The position numbers and the translations under genes are program-made. A stretch of DNA of 64,000 nucleotides from Eutypa lata. Its lineage: Eukaryota > Ascomycota > Sordariomycetes > Xylariales > Diatrypaceae. Positions 1 through 13,363 of this stretch are shown here, in pieces; position 1 is the first letter of the stretch; each line of letters starts with the position of its first letter. The notes beneath the pieces were generated by a model. It was not told the origin of the DNA, ran no database searches, and saw nothing but the letters and a program-made list of their open reading frames with translations. The stretch is taken from contig JAKULF010000005.1 in the NCBI GenBank assembly GCA_022661535.1, positions 2,480,001-2,544,000 of the forward strand, read 5' to 3'.

Positions 1-3000
1 TAGACAGCAATAATTTGGAGATGGGGTGAAAGCTGGATTTGGTTGGCTAGCAATCCCGCTTGATGGGGTTTAATATAGTGCTGACTACAGCTTATGAGAT
101 GCAAAGATATTGGGCTGTATTGCAAAGCAGAGATCGGTACCCGAGGGACACAGCTTTGGCGCGGTGATGACCAGTTAGTAGAACGAGAACGAGTTCTGCT
201 TAGTAGTTTATCATATGAAGATATGAGCTATCAGTTCATTTCTACGGGATTTGTTTCATCATAGCCGTATAGCTTTAGTGATATTGGTAGTGGTTAGGCA
301 TCGAATAAGCAGATTGGTGATTCGGGTTTCCGGCTTATGGTGCGGTCTTTAAGCCGTTGATATCCTACATTGACTCGGCCCGCTAGCGCGGTGACTCGAC
401 TGTTGATGGGTAGTTATAATTGTCAAAAGAGTTCTTGGTGATCATAAGTTAATGCTATCATTGCTGGTGGGCGTATAAATACATAACCATGGTGATGGGA
501 AGGGAAAGAAATGAACCATGTGCTTGAACACGATACTGGTGTTGCTTTTCAATATCGTTGACCTTGTGTGCTTCGTATTAGCCGGTAGACTCAAGTTTCC
601 TTCGTTGGCCGGATGGCTATTATAAGTAAGTCATGGTGGGTTTTTTGCTATGAATCTTGCCATGAAGCACATAACAAAGGTATAGTTGAAATTACAATAT
701 TGACTTTATAACGTAAATGATTTAGAAGTTGCCGACTTGTTGTCTTGTTGAAGAAAACCAGCATGTTATGTCTTCAGCCTGACTGGGGATACATCAAGTA
801 TCTCAAGATGTGATAACCATGTTCATTAACAGAGAAAGGCATTATGATGATTCGCTAGGGCAGACTATGTACCTAGACCCACAGTGCCAGATCTATCACC
901 AACTGCAGCGGTAGACTGTGTTACAACCCTGGCCGTCTTCCTGCATCGGAACCAGGCTTTGCCATACATAGTTTACCTTACCAGGTTTGAGCAACGTAAT
1001 AGCGCTTATCAGAAGATGTGTCATAGCAAACCTAATGAAGAGGCTCAAAGACTTTTAGGCGAGATAAAATATTCAACAAATACAAACGTTGATTATCTGC
1101 GTGGGATCATCGGTCTCAATAACTGGCAACCTTTGTTTGGTGTTATGCGACGACAAATTGCTAAACGCGCTTGTATGTAACTCGACGATCAAAGAAGCGT
1201 TTGCGCGATTGCAGCATCAATGCAGTTAAACAGCTCCGTACATACATAGCTAGGTAACCTTCGGGCAGACCCGTATCTCTACCTACTTCGTATGTTCCAT
1301 CAAATGCACGTCCGTACCTTGACGGTAAGATACTTGCTTAAGTCGACTGACTGATGAGACGCCCGAAGATCAAGATAGCTCCATGTATGTTACTGATTTT
1401 CAGGTACCAGACATCTGACGCGCAGCCGGACCACCTGGATAACGTGCCTTTCATAGTTTCTCTGTTAGCTGCGAAGTTCGGCGGCTATCAATAGCCTAAC
1501 TAGAAGGTGGGATGTGGCAGGATTGCTTGACGACCCGCATTTCGTAGGAAGTTAGAGGCCGACGGCGTATCACGACGTGGGTGCAAGACACAAGTATGAC
1601 TCTTATTAGTTACCTGCCAGCCAGCCTGCGCAGTAACCTCCCAGCCTTCTCCTGATTTCTGAGGGATGATGCTGGACGGTTTCGTATGATAGTACGACTT
1701 AATTACGCCCGCAGAACTGAATAGATATGCGTTACTACCGTGACAACAACTTCTAGTATTTGTGAAGATTAACTAGTTAATATGACACCTTTTGACTGCT
1801 TGGAGTTTGTGACAGAGCGAACTGCGGACCCCCCATGTCGGTACAGAGCGACGAGTATATCCGAAGGAAAGGCATTTCGCCGTTAGTGAGTTGGACCGGT
1901 TATCCTGGCCTCTGAAGAACGTCAAAGTGGTGTGAAGCCGAGGGAACGGAGAACGTCTGGGCATAGAAATACAGGCGCTAGTAACCAGGTGGGAATGGCC
2001 TGGACAATCCGTGGAAACGAATCAATCAGCAGCCGCCGTTCGATGTAACGACCATGCAACTAACGTTGCCAGGCTTGCAGGTTCGATCGACTCATCTGCT
2101 GGGTGTCGAGTGGAAATAGCAGCGACGGTAGCATTGAGATGGAGGAAAACGGGCATAGTGCAGATGCAGAAAGCGATTCATTAGCTATAAATGCTTGGAT
2201 ATGCAAAGAGGTGCCTGCAGCCCACTTAGGCACAGGAAGAAGTCGTCCATACATAGAAAACTCTTTTATTGCCGTTACGTCGGTTCGTCTAGAGCTCAAT
2301 AACGGCAACAAGCTGTACAGTAGCATCATATCAGTCGTCCCGCCAAGTCTGCCCCTCCAAGGGTCCTCTCTCACAGTATCAAGTATGGAGAAGGGATTCA
2401 TGGAGGGGCGAGGGGCGAGGGGCTGTGCAAAGTTGACAAGGCCCTGTCGTATAAGTCGGACCCGACGCCGTCAATTCACCGAATTCCCTCCGGAATTTCT
2501 CAACACGATTGGAAAGAAATACTGTACGAATGATGCCCGATAATAAGTATATATGTATAAATAAATAGTTAAAAGTCCAATAGTGCGTATCTATAATGTT
2601 TATGATGTTTATCAATATGGAGGAAGATGCTATTGAGAGTTAAAAAGGTGTCAGGCAAAGATGAAGAAAACGAACGCGAGCAACATAACAGCAGGTGGAT
2701 CTTCCCGACACATAAATTGTGCACCTGGACGTAAGGAGTTATTGCACCAACGATAAACGGAGCAGTTGCTCATTAATACCATAGCCGGCTGTCACTTCTT
2801 TAACGTAATTGTAGATTTGTTTTCTCTCCCGAGTCTTTCTCTCTATCACGTAGTAATTGTAGATGGAATGGACCTACATATTTAGGTAGGTGTCTTAAGA
2901 GATGCTGAATAATTGAACGAACCAGCAAACATCCAGTACTACATATATCAAAACTAGGAACACATTCTTGTATGTACATGTAGGCCGCAACTGAAGTGGT

Positions 3001-4595
3001 GTACATAGTTCATGTAAATACCAGGTACTCTAGGTAGGAGGTGGTAAAACAACATCTTCAAGCCCTGGTATAACTAATTATGTACATAGAAACAAGCCGA
3101 TTTGCCATTCAGCCCAACACACATCTTACCATTATGACATCGTCAGACGAAAATGGATGAAGCTTTTCCTACCCTACCCGCCTACCTTTCCTAAGTAGGT
3201 ATACTGCAATTGAGGGAATGTTAACCACTGGTATTATAGATTGAAGTTATTGCCAAGTTCTGTCTAGTTGCCGGGCCCTGTGAATAGAAACCTAGTATAC
3301 ATACATGGATGAAAGTTTGTTGTGGTTTTAAGTAGAGGTAAGTAAGTAGTTACTTCGGAGGATAGCCGCTCTTAGCCTTGTTCGGTAGCATCAAGTGACC
3401 TACAAGTTATGTATTATTTTCTTTTTCTTCTATCTTGCAGGTCATTATATACACGATGTACCTTCTGCATACCTACATCATAGTCTCTTCTTATGTGAGT
3501 TTGTACGAAGTTTTATGTATTGCCAGGTGACTGGAATATAATCATATGTATGTAGTATAAGTGACATAGAATTAGGCTCGCACTGTACAATCTGCAAGTG
3601 CAAGTACCCAGCCTGTCTAGGTACACGGGTACCTACATGTTATGTTAGGTTATGTTGTAGTTATTACCAATTCAATAGCTAATGCTAATCTTGCAGTTGA
3701 AGACCAACTTTTCTTCAACCTTTACTATCACTTTGTTCTTGTTGTTGTCTGAGCAAGTGACTGCTTCGAGACATTAACCTGAATATCTTGGAAGATAATT
3801 GAAAATCAAGAGAATATTTGGGGGTAATACAGGTTGAATGATTTAACTAATTGAACCCGACAGTCTCCTAAAATTATTATGCGATTCTCGATACAAGCAG
3901 GACAAACAAGTCCCGGAGCATTTCCAATTCACTCTTTTTTTGCGCGGACCCTCCAATAAGCCAACCATCGTCCCCTACATCGAACATAACCTATTGCTGC
4001 GTCCTTATTAGGTAGTTATTAGTTACATACATATCTACCTAGTAGGCAGACCTTGCGACCAATCCAGCCATCGATAGACGACAGCCTACCTAACCCAACC
4101 CTCTCTTTTTTTTCCTTTTATTATTATTACAGTTTTCGCCTGTCCATTTAAGAATATCTGCGTTGTGTACATCAGTACGCAGTACTTGGGTTTCTTACAT
4201 ACAGTCAAGCCAAGCCAAGCGAGGTATAGGTCTAAGGTAGCAGGTAGCAAGGACCAGGCCAGCCAACCAGGGATCGATCTCCCCACCACACACGGGGCTT
4301 TACACACCACGCAATACCCAAGACGCACCACTTATACCCACCCTCCATACACAAGACAAGCACAAGAAAGCTCAGAGAGCACCAGCCCAGCCCAGACAGC
4401 CCACCTTAAACTCTCCCACTTTGTTTCGCTCAACCTCGGACTTTCTGCTACTGCCTGCATTACTGGAGATCACATCGCCCGTCACTCAATTGCGCTCTTT
4501 CTTAACTTTTAACCTAGGTGATATCGCTCAGCTAGTCGGCGATTGACTAGGACAACTACTTGATTATACTAGAAAAGGCAAATAACATAATCGCA
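1..4595. other. Gene-poor region upstream of the AmdX-like regulator
   Basis: No gene could be supported here. The open frames are short, several lack an ATG start, and none shows a recognisable domain or convincing splice partners. The right end (about 4390-4590) is rich in C and T and precedes the regulator's ATG, as expected for a fungal core promoter and 5' leader. Words such as GTAGGT and ACCTAC recur between 2.8 and 4.1 kb without forming a clear tandem array. Confidence 0.5.
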
Positions 4596-7500
4596 ATGTC
4601 CAATTCATCGCCGCCCGCTGCAGTTGCTGGAACCAATGGTACTACTGTCAATGATGATTCTGGTATGCTTCGAGACCCTGTTTCTACCCCTCCATCCCAC
4701 CTTCTATCTCCAAGGAGCTCTCTTTTGCTCTCACCCAGCCAGCCAGCCATCCCCGACGACGACAAAGATGGCAGGCATGCACATCACATACACACACAAT
4801 ACACTCAACATACCCACATGACTATTTTATGTACTTGGATAAGAGAAAACTGTATAGCGGTATGTTATGCTGACCACGTTACCATTTTAAAGCTTCGACT
4901 ATCACCGTAAACACCACCAAGGCTCCGGCACCTTTCCCACCGCCCAAGACCGATAAGCCTCGTCCTCACGTCTGTGCTACCTGTCAACGTTCCTTTGCAC
5001 GCTTGGAACATCTGAAACGCCACGAACGCTCTCACACAAAAGAAAAGCCTTTTGAGTGCCCCGAGTGTACAAGATGTTTTGCTCGACGAGACCTGCTCTT
5101 GCGCCACCAGCAGAAGCTTCACCAGACGACAACCCCTTCATCGCGTCCGCGAAATCGCCGTGAAAGTACCAGTGGTGCTGCTACAGCACAGAGCCGAGCT
5201 CGGAAGAACAGCATCGCTAGCTCAAATGCCTCTACCGCTACCAATGCCTCTAACATGAGACCGAGGGCTAACACCATCAGCCATGTTGACGGCAATGCTA
5301 TGCAAATGATTGCTGCTGCTAACGCTTCTGTTGCGAGAAACCATGTGCCCCCTTCCCATAACCGCCACCCGAGCCTTGTCGGCTTGCCTATGCATAACCA
5401 CGGATTAGATCACACCTTCGCCGGTATGTCCTCTATCATGGGCCAGCGAGGTATGAACCACGGCCTGAAACTCGAGACCAACGGCATCAACAATATGGAC
5501 TTTTCCAATGCTGGACTTCGGACTGCTCCACCTATGTCTTTCCAACCGGACTTCGGGTTCGAAGAGTTCCTGCTTGCCCAACCTAGCTCGACAATAAACC
5601 CCAATGCTCTTCATTATACCGAGTCCCCTCATTCGATGTCTATCGACCCGATGTCTCCATTTGGAACCAGCATGGGAGATATGTCTGCTACTCCGCAGAT
5701 GGATGACGGCTTCGATTGGTTGACGGGGTTTGAGAATTCCATGTCGTTCAACAACCCAAATGACAACATGGTCGGTGGATCGTCTCCATCAGCCATGAGT
5801 AACGGCAGTCAAGGCGGTATTAGCGATGTCATGCTCGACGGTTCTGGGACAACGAACCCAGCCGTTACAACAGCCACCAGCTCTATATGGCAGCCTGCTG
5901 TCATGGGTCCCCCCCAGTTACCTTCAGCCTTCTCCATGGAAATGACCAATAGTAGTGTCTTCCCGGACTTGTTGAATGGGGCGCCGGTTTCGCCTCAACC
6001 TCAGTCCCAGAAGCACATGAGTGATGTCTACTTCTCCACTCCGCCTTCCTCCATGAGTTCCTTGAGTCCTTCTATGATGCCGGGTATGACTACACACAAC
6101 ATGAACCAAACTGTGAACTTTGGCCCCGGTCCGGAAACACCGACTTCGTTAAACGGTGGACACCACACACACTCCCCGGTTGCAACCATCACGGAGACTA
6201 CCCGGAATGCCATTATCAATGCCTTATCCCAGTGTGCACCTTTCGGTGCTCGAAGATATTCTATTCCAACCCCCAATTCTCCTATGTCACCTCAGTTTCA
6301 AGCCCATTCGGAAATTCTGCCGGACCATGCGAAGAATTTGCCTAGCCTACATGATTTGCAGCGCTACGTAGGGAGCTACTTGCGTTACTGCCACCCCCAC
6401 CTCCCCTTCCTCCATATCCCAACTCTATCGTTTGATGTGCCGTCCGGTCCGGGGAACGGTCGGGCTACGACGGTGGGAGGGAGCGGGTGCCTCATTCTAT
6501 CAATGGCAGCTATCGGTGCTCTGTATGATATGGAACGGTCACAATCCAAAGACCTCTTCGAGATGGCCAAGAGAATGATACAGTTGTATTTGGAAGAACG
6601 GCGTAAGGCTGACATGCGTAAGGCCGAGTTCCGTCGGACGCCATCGTCCGATCAAGGCTCTCAAGGACCCGATAATTCTGTCCATACACCTCTCTGGTTG
6701 GTTCAAGCAATGTTGCTAAACGTTGTCTATGGTCATAACTGCGGTGACAAGACTGCCAACGATATCGCGGCCACCCACTCGGCAGCATTAGTGAGTCTTG
6801 CTCAGGCCGCCGGATTACTCCGCCCCTTGAAGTTAGACTCCCCAGAGCTTCAAGAAATTCAGATGATCGATGCTGAGGGTAACTGGAATGGCGGTTTCAA
6901 GGCGGAATCTGATGAGCAAGTCGAGTGGCTTCGATGGAAGGCAATGGAAGAACGCAAACGAACTCTTTATGTCATTTTCATTCTCTCGAGTTTGCTGGTA
7001 GCTGCTTACAACCATGTTCCGGTTCTCACAAACTCCGAGATCCTTCTTGACCTTCCATGCGATGAAGAATTTTTTGCTGCAGAAAGTGCCGCAGCATTCC
7101 AGTTGAAAGGTGGTTCCCGGGCTGCTAACCACAACCGGATGACATTCCACGAAGCGTTGGGAGAACTGCTACGCACGAACGAAAAGCAGCAGAAACTAGC
7201 GTTCAACGGTGGACACCAAGGATTTGGATCTACTGCTGGCCTAAGTGACATTACCAGGAGCGAACTGAAGCCCAGTACCCTTGGTTGTTTAGTACTGATT
7301 AATGCGCTCCACAACTACATCTGGGAGACAAGGCAAAGACATCACAACAAAATCTGGACCAATGAGGAGACCGAGAAGATGCACCGCCATATTGAGGCAG
7401 CCTTGAAGGCATGGCAGTCGGCTTGGGCTAGCAATCCGCATCATAGCCTTGAGCGCCCAAACCCTTTCGGAATAGGACCATTATCCGCGGATTCGATCCC

Positions 7501-8427
7501 TCTACTGGATTTAGCATATGTTCGGCTTTTTGTGAACATGTCAAGGACAAAAGAAAAGTTCTGGCAGCGCGATTGGGATGGCTTGGCTGATGAACTCTCG
7601 CGAGGAACGGAGATCATTCAACACGCAGAGCATTCTCCAGCATCTAATACCGAATCAGCGAGCGACCCATCAGAAGCCTCGGCATCGAGCTCAGTATTTA
7701 TTGACTCGCCTCCGACACAATCTTCATCACCAGAATTCTCCGCCATGAAGTTCCCTTCCACTGCCTCTGTTTCAGTGCAGCCACAATCTGGTCGAACGGT
7801 TTCCCGTCGCGAGAAGCATCTTCGCAAGGCCGCTTTCTACGCTGCTGATTCTCTGTCTATGTCTGACAAACTTGGTCTTAGTTTTGCGGATTTCAATGGC
7901 AAGGAGCTTCCTATTCAGTCCGCAATGTGTGCATTTGATTGCGCCCAGGTTCTTGCTGAATGGGTTGCTACTCTCCAAGATCGTGTTGGCAGATACTTGG
8001 GTATTCTAGGCCAGGATGATGTCGACGTGTCCCAAGTCCCTGCTGTTATTCTGCTGGAAGAGGAGGACATGAAGCTTCTCGCCAAGATTCAGGAACTCTT
8101 AGCTAATGCCGAAATGAAGATGAGTATGGACCTTGCACATGGTGACGTCAACAATGGCGCCGATGTTCGTCTACAAATGGATGACCATAATGGCTATGCG
8201 GCGAAGATCCTACGGTTTACGTCGTACATGCTTGACAAATCGGCTGTGTGGCCAGGTAAGTTATCAGCTTTGATCCTAACGGGACCTGCTCAAACAAAGC
8301 CATTTATTAATCATTCATTAATCATTTCATAGTCCTCCATTTGATGGCTCGATGCCTTGATACACACGCGAACCACATGCGTGCTCGAGCTGAGAGGTCT
8401 GTTACGACTGTCACGATGAGCGAGTGA
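4596..8427 (+). CDS. C2H2 zinc-finger transcription factor with fungal-specific domain (AmdX-like)
   Basis: Proposed exons are 4596-4662, 4893-8255 and 8333-8427, giving 1174 residues. Two adjacent C2H2 fingers lie at about residues 48-100: [17 protein letters not shown], then [17 protein letters not shown]. They are followed by a basic Arg/Ser-rich stretch and a long Ser/Asn/Met/Pro-rich region. From about residue 480 an all-helical segment resembles the fungal-specific transcription factor domain (PF04082). Two N-terminal fingers plus this domain is the arrangement of AmdX and related regulators. The first intron (230 bp) leaves a 22-codon first exon; using the ATG at 4596 makes the frame continuous into the fingers. 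The last intron is required because the large open frame otherwise ends in intron sequence; splicing adds a 31-residue tail. It is probably a nuclear DNA-binding activator or repressor. Its targets cannot be read from sequence. It lies 13 kb from the iron genes and has no iron box of its own. Confidence 0.88.
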
Positions 8428-9968
8428 GCATGATGCGATATTTCCCGCATCCATTACTGCCCTAAGTCGTCAACGACAGCGGCATTACCGTCAAGCCGCC
8501 CCAGCCACCATGTAAACTACCCGACCGATTCCGGTAATCGCATTTCAAAGGCAGGAAAGGCGCGAGCAGGAAATCAATCTCTTGGGTAGACTATGAGGAG
8601 AATAACCGCAAACTCGCTCTTTAGCTTGTTACTCATGATCTTCAAGAGGATTTGGTCTATGGGATTCAGCGCGATAACTATGCATGACATAGCGGCGCTT
8701 GATGCCAATTCGGAACATCGCATTGACGATCTCAAATGCGAAGGAATGCGACTCGCATGAGCTATCGCTCATTTGATGACAGTGTGGCGGGCGCTTATGA
8801 TACCCCAATAAAATGGCTACTATAGACAGGACGAGAACGGAATCTAGTGCTGAGGTTTATCCAATCTGTTTTACTACGTCTGTCATATCTACTTGGCACA
8901 GTCGTGGCTTACGGAAGGGAAATGCCTTGTCGGACCTAGGAGAACGTTTATGATAGAGGGAAAAAGAGGAAGCGCGTGGTCAATGCGTTCTAGACGACTG
9001 ACGCAAATTTACGATGTACGAACGATCATGACGACTCCACGTCGATTACTTATGTTATAACGATCCAGTGTACCTTGTTGGGAGGCCTTGTAGTGAAATA
9101 TGGAACGGTGATGATGGAATATCAAAGGGATCTTTCAAGCGAATCCTTCGATCCATCTACCGTACAGACGGAAGCTGCTCGTCTAGTTTTTCTGGACACA
9201 AGGTGTTTAGGCGGAGGGCTATATTACCAAAGTTGTTGCGATCATCAATTATATGCAATGAAGGTATGGTTCATCACAGAAAAAGAAAGAAAAAGAAAAA
9301 GAAAGATAATCCAAGGTTTGAAAGAGGTTGAAGCTGTCAATTCTGCCGAGGCGATTCAATAGAGCCCAGTGCAACCCTGTGAAGTACTCTTAGTCTACGA
9401 TATCCTTTTCAGGATGGACACGGGATTGGTTCGGAATTGAATCTACTGCGGGCCTGCCCGGGTGGGCATGTATCCTTCTGGCTTATTTGTTATGTTTGGC
9501 GTAACAGAGAAGCTTAAGGCGCATTGATGCTTTGAAAAGGGAGAGATGGAACTGAAACTTCTTCTGATGGCTCTATTACGGTCTTAAGGGGTCAAGGATA
9601 AACTTGGAATGTCATTAGGAAAAGATAAAATACAGTAAAATATCAAAACAATACGCAGCATTGCGTCATGAGAAACCCTTGAAGGGTGTCTATCAGGATA
9701 ACGTCATCTATTTGCTTGCAACTGTCCAACATGCTCCAGTGAGTGCTGGGATAACCAGGACGTCTATAAGCGTAGCTGAGTAATATGGTCACCTATATAT
9801 GCTTGACGTTGGTCCGGTCAACGATGTTGATATTCTCGGCAGTGCAATATCCCTATCTGTTTTTCATCATCCTTAGAACCCGTCGCAGAAATATTAACAG
9901 CGTTATACAGCCCTCCCGTAATGAAATCCCACCCATCATCTCTCTGACACGTTGGTATAGGTTGCAAC
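8428..9968. other. Intergenic region between convergent genes
   Basis: This stretch holds the 3' ends of the regulator (+) and the alcohol dehydrogenase (-). Open frames around 9070-9360 end in an A/G-rich simple run (about 9280-9310) and have no recognisable domain. I see no gene here. Confidence 0.5.
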
Positions 9969-11864
9969 TTATCTGCTCGTGTCCACGACATACCGGCCCG
10001 CGATCTTGCCCTCCTCCATCAGCTTATACACGTCCTGCAGCTGGCTCAGCCCAACGGTCTTGAACGGCGCCTTGATCAGGCCCCTCCGGAAGAAATCGAG
10101 CGCCTCGGCCGTGTCCTGCCGATTGCCGACGTAACTGCCCTTGATGCTAATCATGCTATTATCCATTGTCGGGTTATTGCACCTCTCCCGTTAGCCAGCC
10201 GCCGCTACTACCAATCGCGCGCAGAACTTATATATGTAGAGGAGGGGGAAAAAGGCGACGGGGAAAAAAAGAAAAGGGAAAGGCCACTCACCGAATCACC
10301 GTATCGAAGACAGGCGCTTTCAAGTACGCCCCCGCAGGCAATCCGATGCAAACGATGGAGCCACGGCTCCGGACGTACTCGCTCGCCTGCTGGAACGGCT
10401 TCTCCTGGACGGCGAGCATGATGACGGCGTGGGCGCCGAGGCCCTCGGGGGTGGCGTTCTTGACGTCCCGGACGAGGTCCTTGGACGTCGTGAAGTCGAC
10501 GTACGTGGAGGCGCCGAGCTTGCGGCACATGTCGCCCTTCTCGGCGCCGCCGTCGACGGCGATGATGTCGATGCCCATGGCGCGCGCGTACTGGATGGCC
10601 ATGCTGCCCAGGCCGCCGCCCGCCCCGACCACGACCACGCTCTGGCCCGCCCGCGCCCCGGACTCCTTCAGCCCCTTGTACACGGTGATGCCGGCGCACA
10701 GGATCGGCGCCACCGCCTCGAGCGAGCACTCCTTCGGGATCCGCGCCACGTGCGAGGCCTTGCCCACCGCGTACTGCTGGAAGCTGCCGTCCACCGTGTA
10801 CCCCGACAGCTCGGCCGAGGGGCAGAGCGGCTCGTTGGCCGTGAGGCAGAAACTGCACGTGTTGCACGAGCTGCTTACTGTAGTAGGTGAATGTACTCGT
10901 GGTTAGTTATTGTATTCGGTAATCATTTGCCCTTTCTTTCTTCCATCTGCTTCCTATGGTGTGGTCGGAGAGGTAATGAAGTCGTGTAGATGGGGTAAAT
11001 GACGGGTGCTCCCGAGAGCGAGGGAGATATGCCATTGAGAGAAAATACGTTCCTGGGGGAGTTGTCACATACGCCACTTGATGCCCACATTATCGCCCAC
11101 TTCAATGTCCTTGACGAGTTCGCCGAGTTCCACGACGACGCCTGCGCCCTACATACCACGTCGCTAAGTCAGCTATTGCTCTTCCGACGATGCTCTTCGG
11201 GTATCAAAAAGTTATAATCACTAGATCGCTAGAGATTTTGCCGCCATGGGTTTAGTGATATTTCGAGAACATATTGCTTTCGACTCGAGTGGACGGGAAA
11301 TGTAAACCCCCCGGATACTAACCTCATGTCCACCAACTAAGGGGAGCTTCACGTCCTATCAAGAGGAAGACTATTGGTTAGTATGAGTCGAAGATTTGCG
11401 GCAAATTGGTATATTCGGATTCGTGGGATAATTACTGACGAGAGGCCAGTCGCCCATCACTGTAACGCAATATCTCAAGTCAGCAGTTGTTCTTTCTCCC
11501 ATGGCTTAGCTGCGAATCATATATTATTGTTTCCAAATATGCTCCTTTCGGAACAACTGTTTGATATAAAGAAAGCTCTTCAAAGTGATACACTAGGCAG
11601 TGGTATACAGGTGGGTTGCTCACTTGCGTGAAGGTCTGTGTGACAGACTCCCGAGTACTTGACATTGACGAGAATCTCATCTGGTCCGGGCTTTGGAACG
11701 GGTATTTTCTTATATTCGGCAGCTGTGTTCTATACGGTCAGCCTCATAGCACCCCATCTGTCCCGGGGTTCTTGCCGGTGATCGATTTTGAAGTCACACT
11801 TACGCCCGCCCGTCTTGTAGATGACCTGTGCCCATTGTTCTTTGGGGACGTTGAAGGAAACCAT
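9969..11864 (-). CDS. Zinc-dependent alcohol dehydrogenase (ADH1 family)
   Basis: Seven exons on the minus strand: 11864-11804, 11722-11624, 11459-11440, 11355-11323, 11148-11073, 10877-10292 and 10155-9969. They give 353 residues, the usual length of fungal ADH1. Spliced motifs are GVCHTDLHA (catalytic zinc cysteine), LVGGHEGAG (catalytic-zinc histidine and glutamate), a cysteine group SSCNTCSFC...LC (structural zinc lobe), [14 protein letters not shown] (Rossmann nucleotide loop) and the C-terminal [13 protein letters not shown]. The enzyme is expected to interconvert ethanol or similar alcohols and aldehydes with NAD(H) in the cytosol. The third exon is only 20 nt and the fourth only 33 nt, so an automatic gene finder may split or truncate this gene. 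The acceptor of exon 2 was chosen at an ACAG that keeps the frame (TGGPAEYKKIP); the neighbouring TATAG would not. No link to the iron genes is visible. Confidence 0.9.
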
Positions 11865-13363
11865 TATGTTCGGAACGAGTACCTAAACCTGATGTCGAAA
11901 CGTGTCTGTGTGGTATTTGGAAGTGCCGGTAGTTATATATAAAGAAAAGGTTTACCAGTATATCGCACCTTCTCGTTAGTGTACCTGTCAGAAACTCATG
12001 ATATGGTAGAAGCTGTCGGGTTCGTCTTATATATGTAAATATGGATAGATAGACCTAGACCTTTGTAGAACCGTGCAAACCTTATCCTACCAGCTACCCC
12101 TCATCATCGTCGAACGTTCCCCAATCTTAGACAAACTTTATGATGAGCTAGACTGAAGCTAGTTATTATTAGAAGCCTCGACCCCATCTTCTAAAATTCG
12201 TCGAAGAAAGTCCAAAGCGTGTGTGACGTTCGGTGACGTGGATACTTCGCCAATCCCCTTAAAGCTCGGTGCGGAGCCGAGCTAGCTTAACTACATAGTA
12301 CAGCCGCAATGCGCGGCACACACAAGCTTTCTGAATACGACAACAGGTGCGTGGAGAAGTGTATACCATGAGCTGGTATATATACACGTGGAAGCATGAA
12401 ATATTAGTTTCAACTGGTCTTGGCTTCATACGGACTAACTCTTCTACAATGAGCTGAGTTTTATCGTCCTGAGCCCCCCTATTTTCGTGCGGGGCCGGCC
12501 TATGTGAAAGGCTAGCTTACGTAGCGCATTATACTATAGTATATATACTCCAGTACAGATCTAACAAAGATCGACTAGGATAGCCCGACGATCGGATACG
12601 GTGAATGAACTCGATGCAATGTCAGCTTTTAATTCAAGGGAAGGGAAGAAAAAATAGCGCAGAGAGAATAGAATAAAGGTTACACTTCATTTCACCTAGA
12701 AAAGATCATACTCAAGAAGAGGCTATACTCGAGAGAGGGCGTTGAAGGGTCGATCACTAAGCTGAAGCTAACTTCAACCATATGTCACTCTCAAGCTATG
12801 TAGTATACGAAATATTGTCGTAATCCCTCGGGGCAATGGAACGACACAGACCTCATAGTGGCATTGATTGAGAAATGTTCGGACGATACTAACGTTAAGT
12901 GGTCATAACGCTGGGGTAGTTCCGAAGCTCCCGGTACGTAGTTCACTGCCGGAGCCGTACTAATAACGCATCGTCGCGAGTTGGCGTTGGGACGGACTGT
13001 CGATATTGCGGATGAAAGGGGCCCTAGCTTGATAACAGATAACATTCAGATAGGGGGGGCTACTCTAGGGGTACTGTAGATCAGGGGAGGAGGGGTCAAG
13101 TATCTTATACACACGTAGAGTAAAGTCAACATCACGACTTGCGACAGCACTGTCGTAGAAACGAGGGTCATTGGCATAATTGCTCTCTTCAGAATTAGAA
13201 AAACAAACTATTTCTCCTTATGATGCAGTTCCCTATTATGTACCTATATATATATAATAATCTACAAGTAAACCCATTTGCGAACACTTGACTGTCTGTC
13301 TGTCTGTCTAACCTTCTATTATATAACCCGGCCAGTATTAAAACCTAAAGATTCCCAATCTAA
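11865..13363. other. Intergenic region: ADH promoter and ABC transporter 3' end
   Basis: Both flanking genes are on the minus strand, so this holds the ADH promoter at its left and the ABC transporter 3' region at its right. A short GTCT microsatellite lies near 13290-13310. I see no gene and no perfect iron box. Confidence 0.5.

Noticed and set aside
884..1180. 98-codon open frame at the left end
   Set aside because: It starts at GTG rather than ATG, shows no domain, and has no promoter or splice evidence.
2068..2090. tRNA-like GGTTCGATC word
   Set aside because: No matching A box or cloverleaf stems can be built around it.
9068..9362. Overlapping open frames near 9.1 kb
   Set aside because: They end in a simple A/G run, have no recognisable features, and lie in the 3' flank of two convergent genes.
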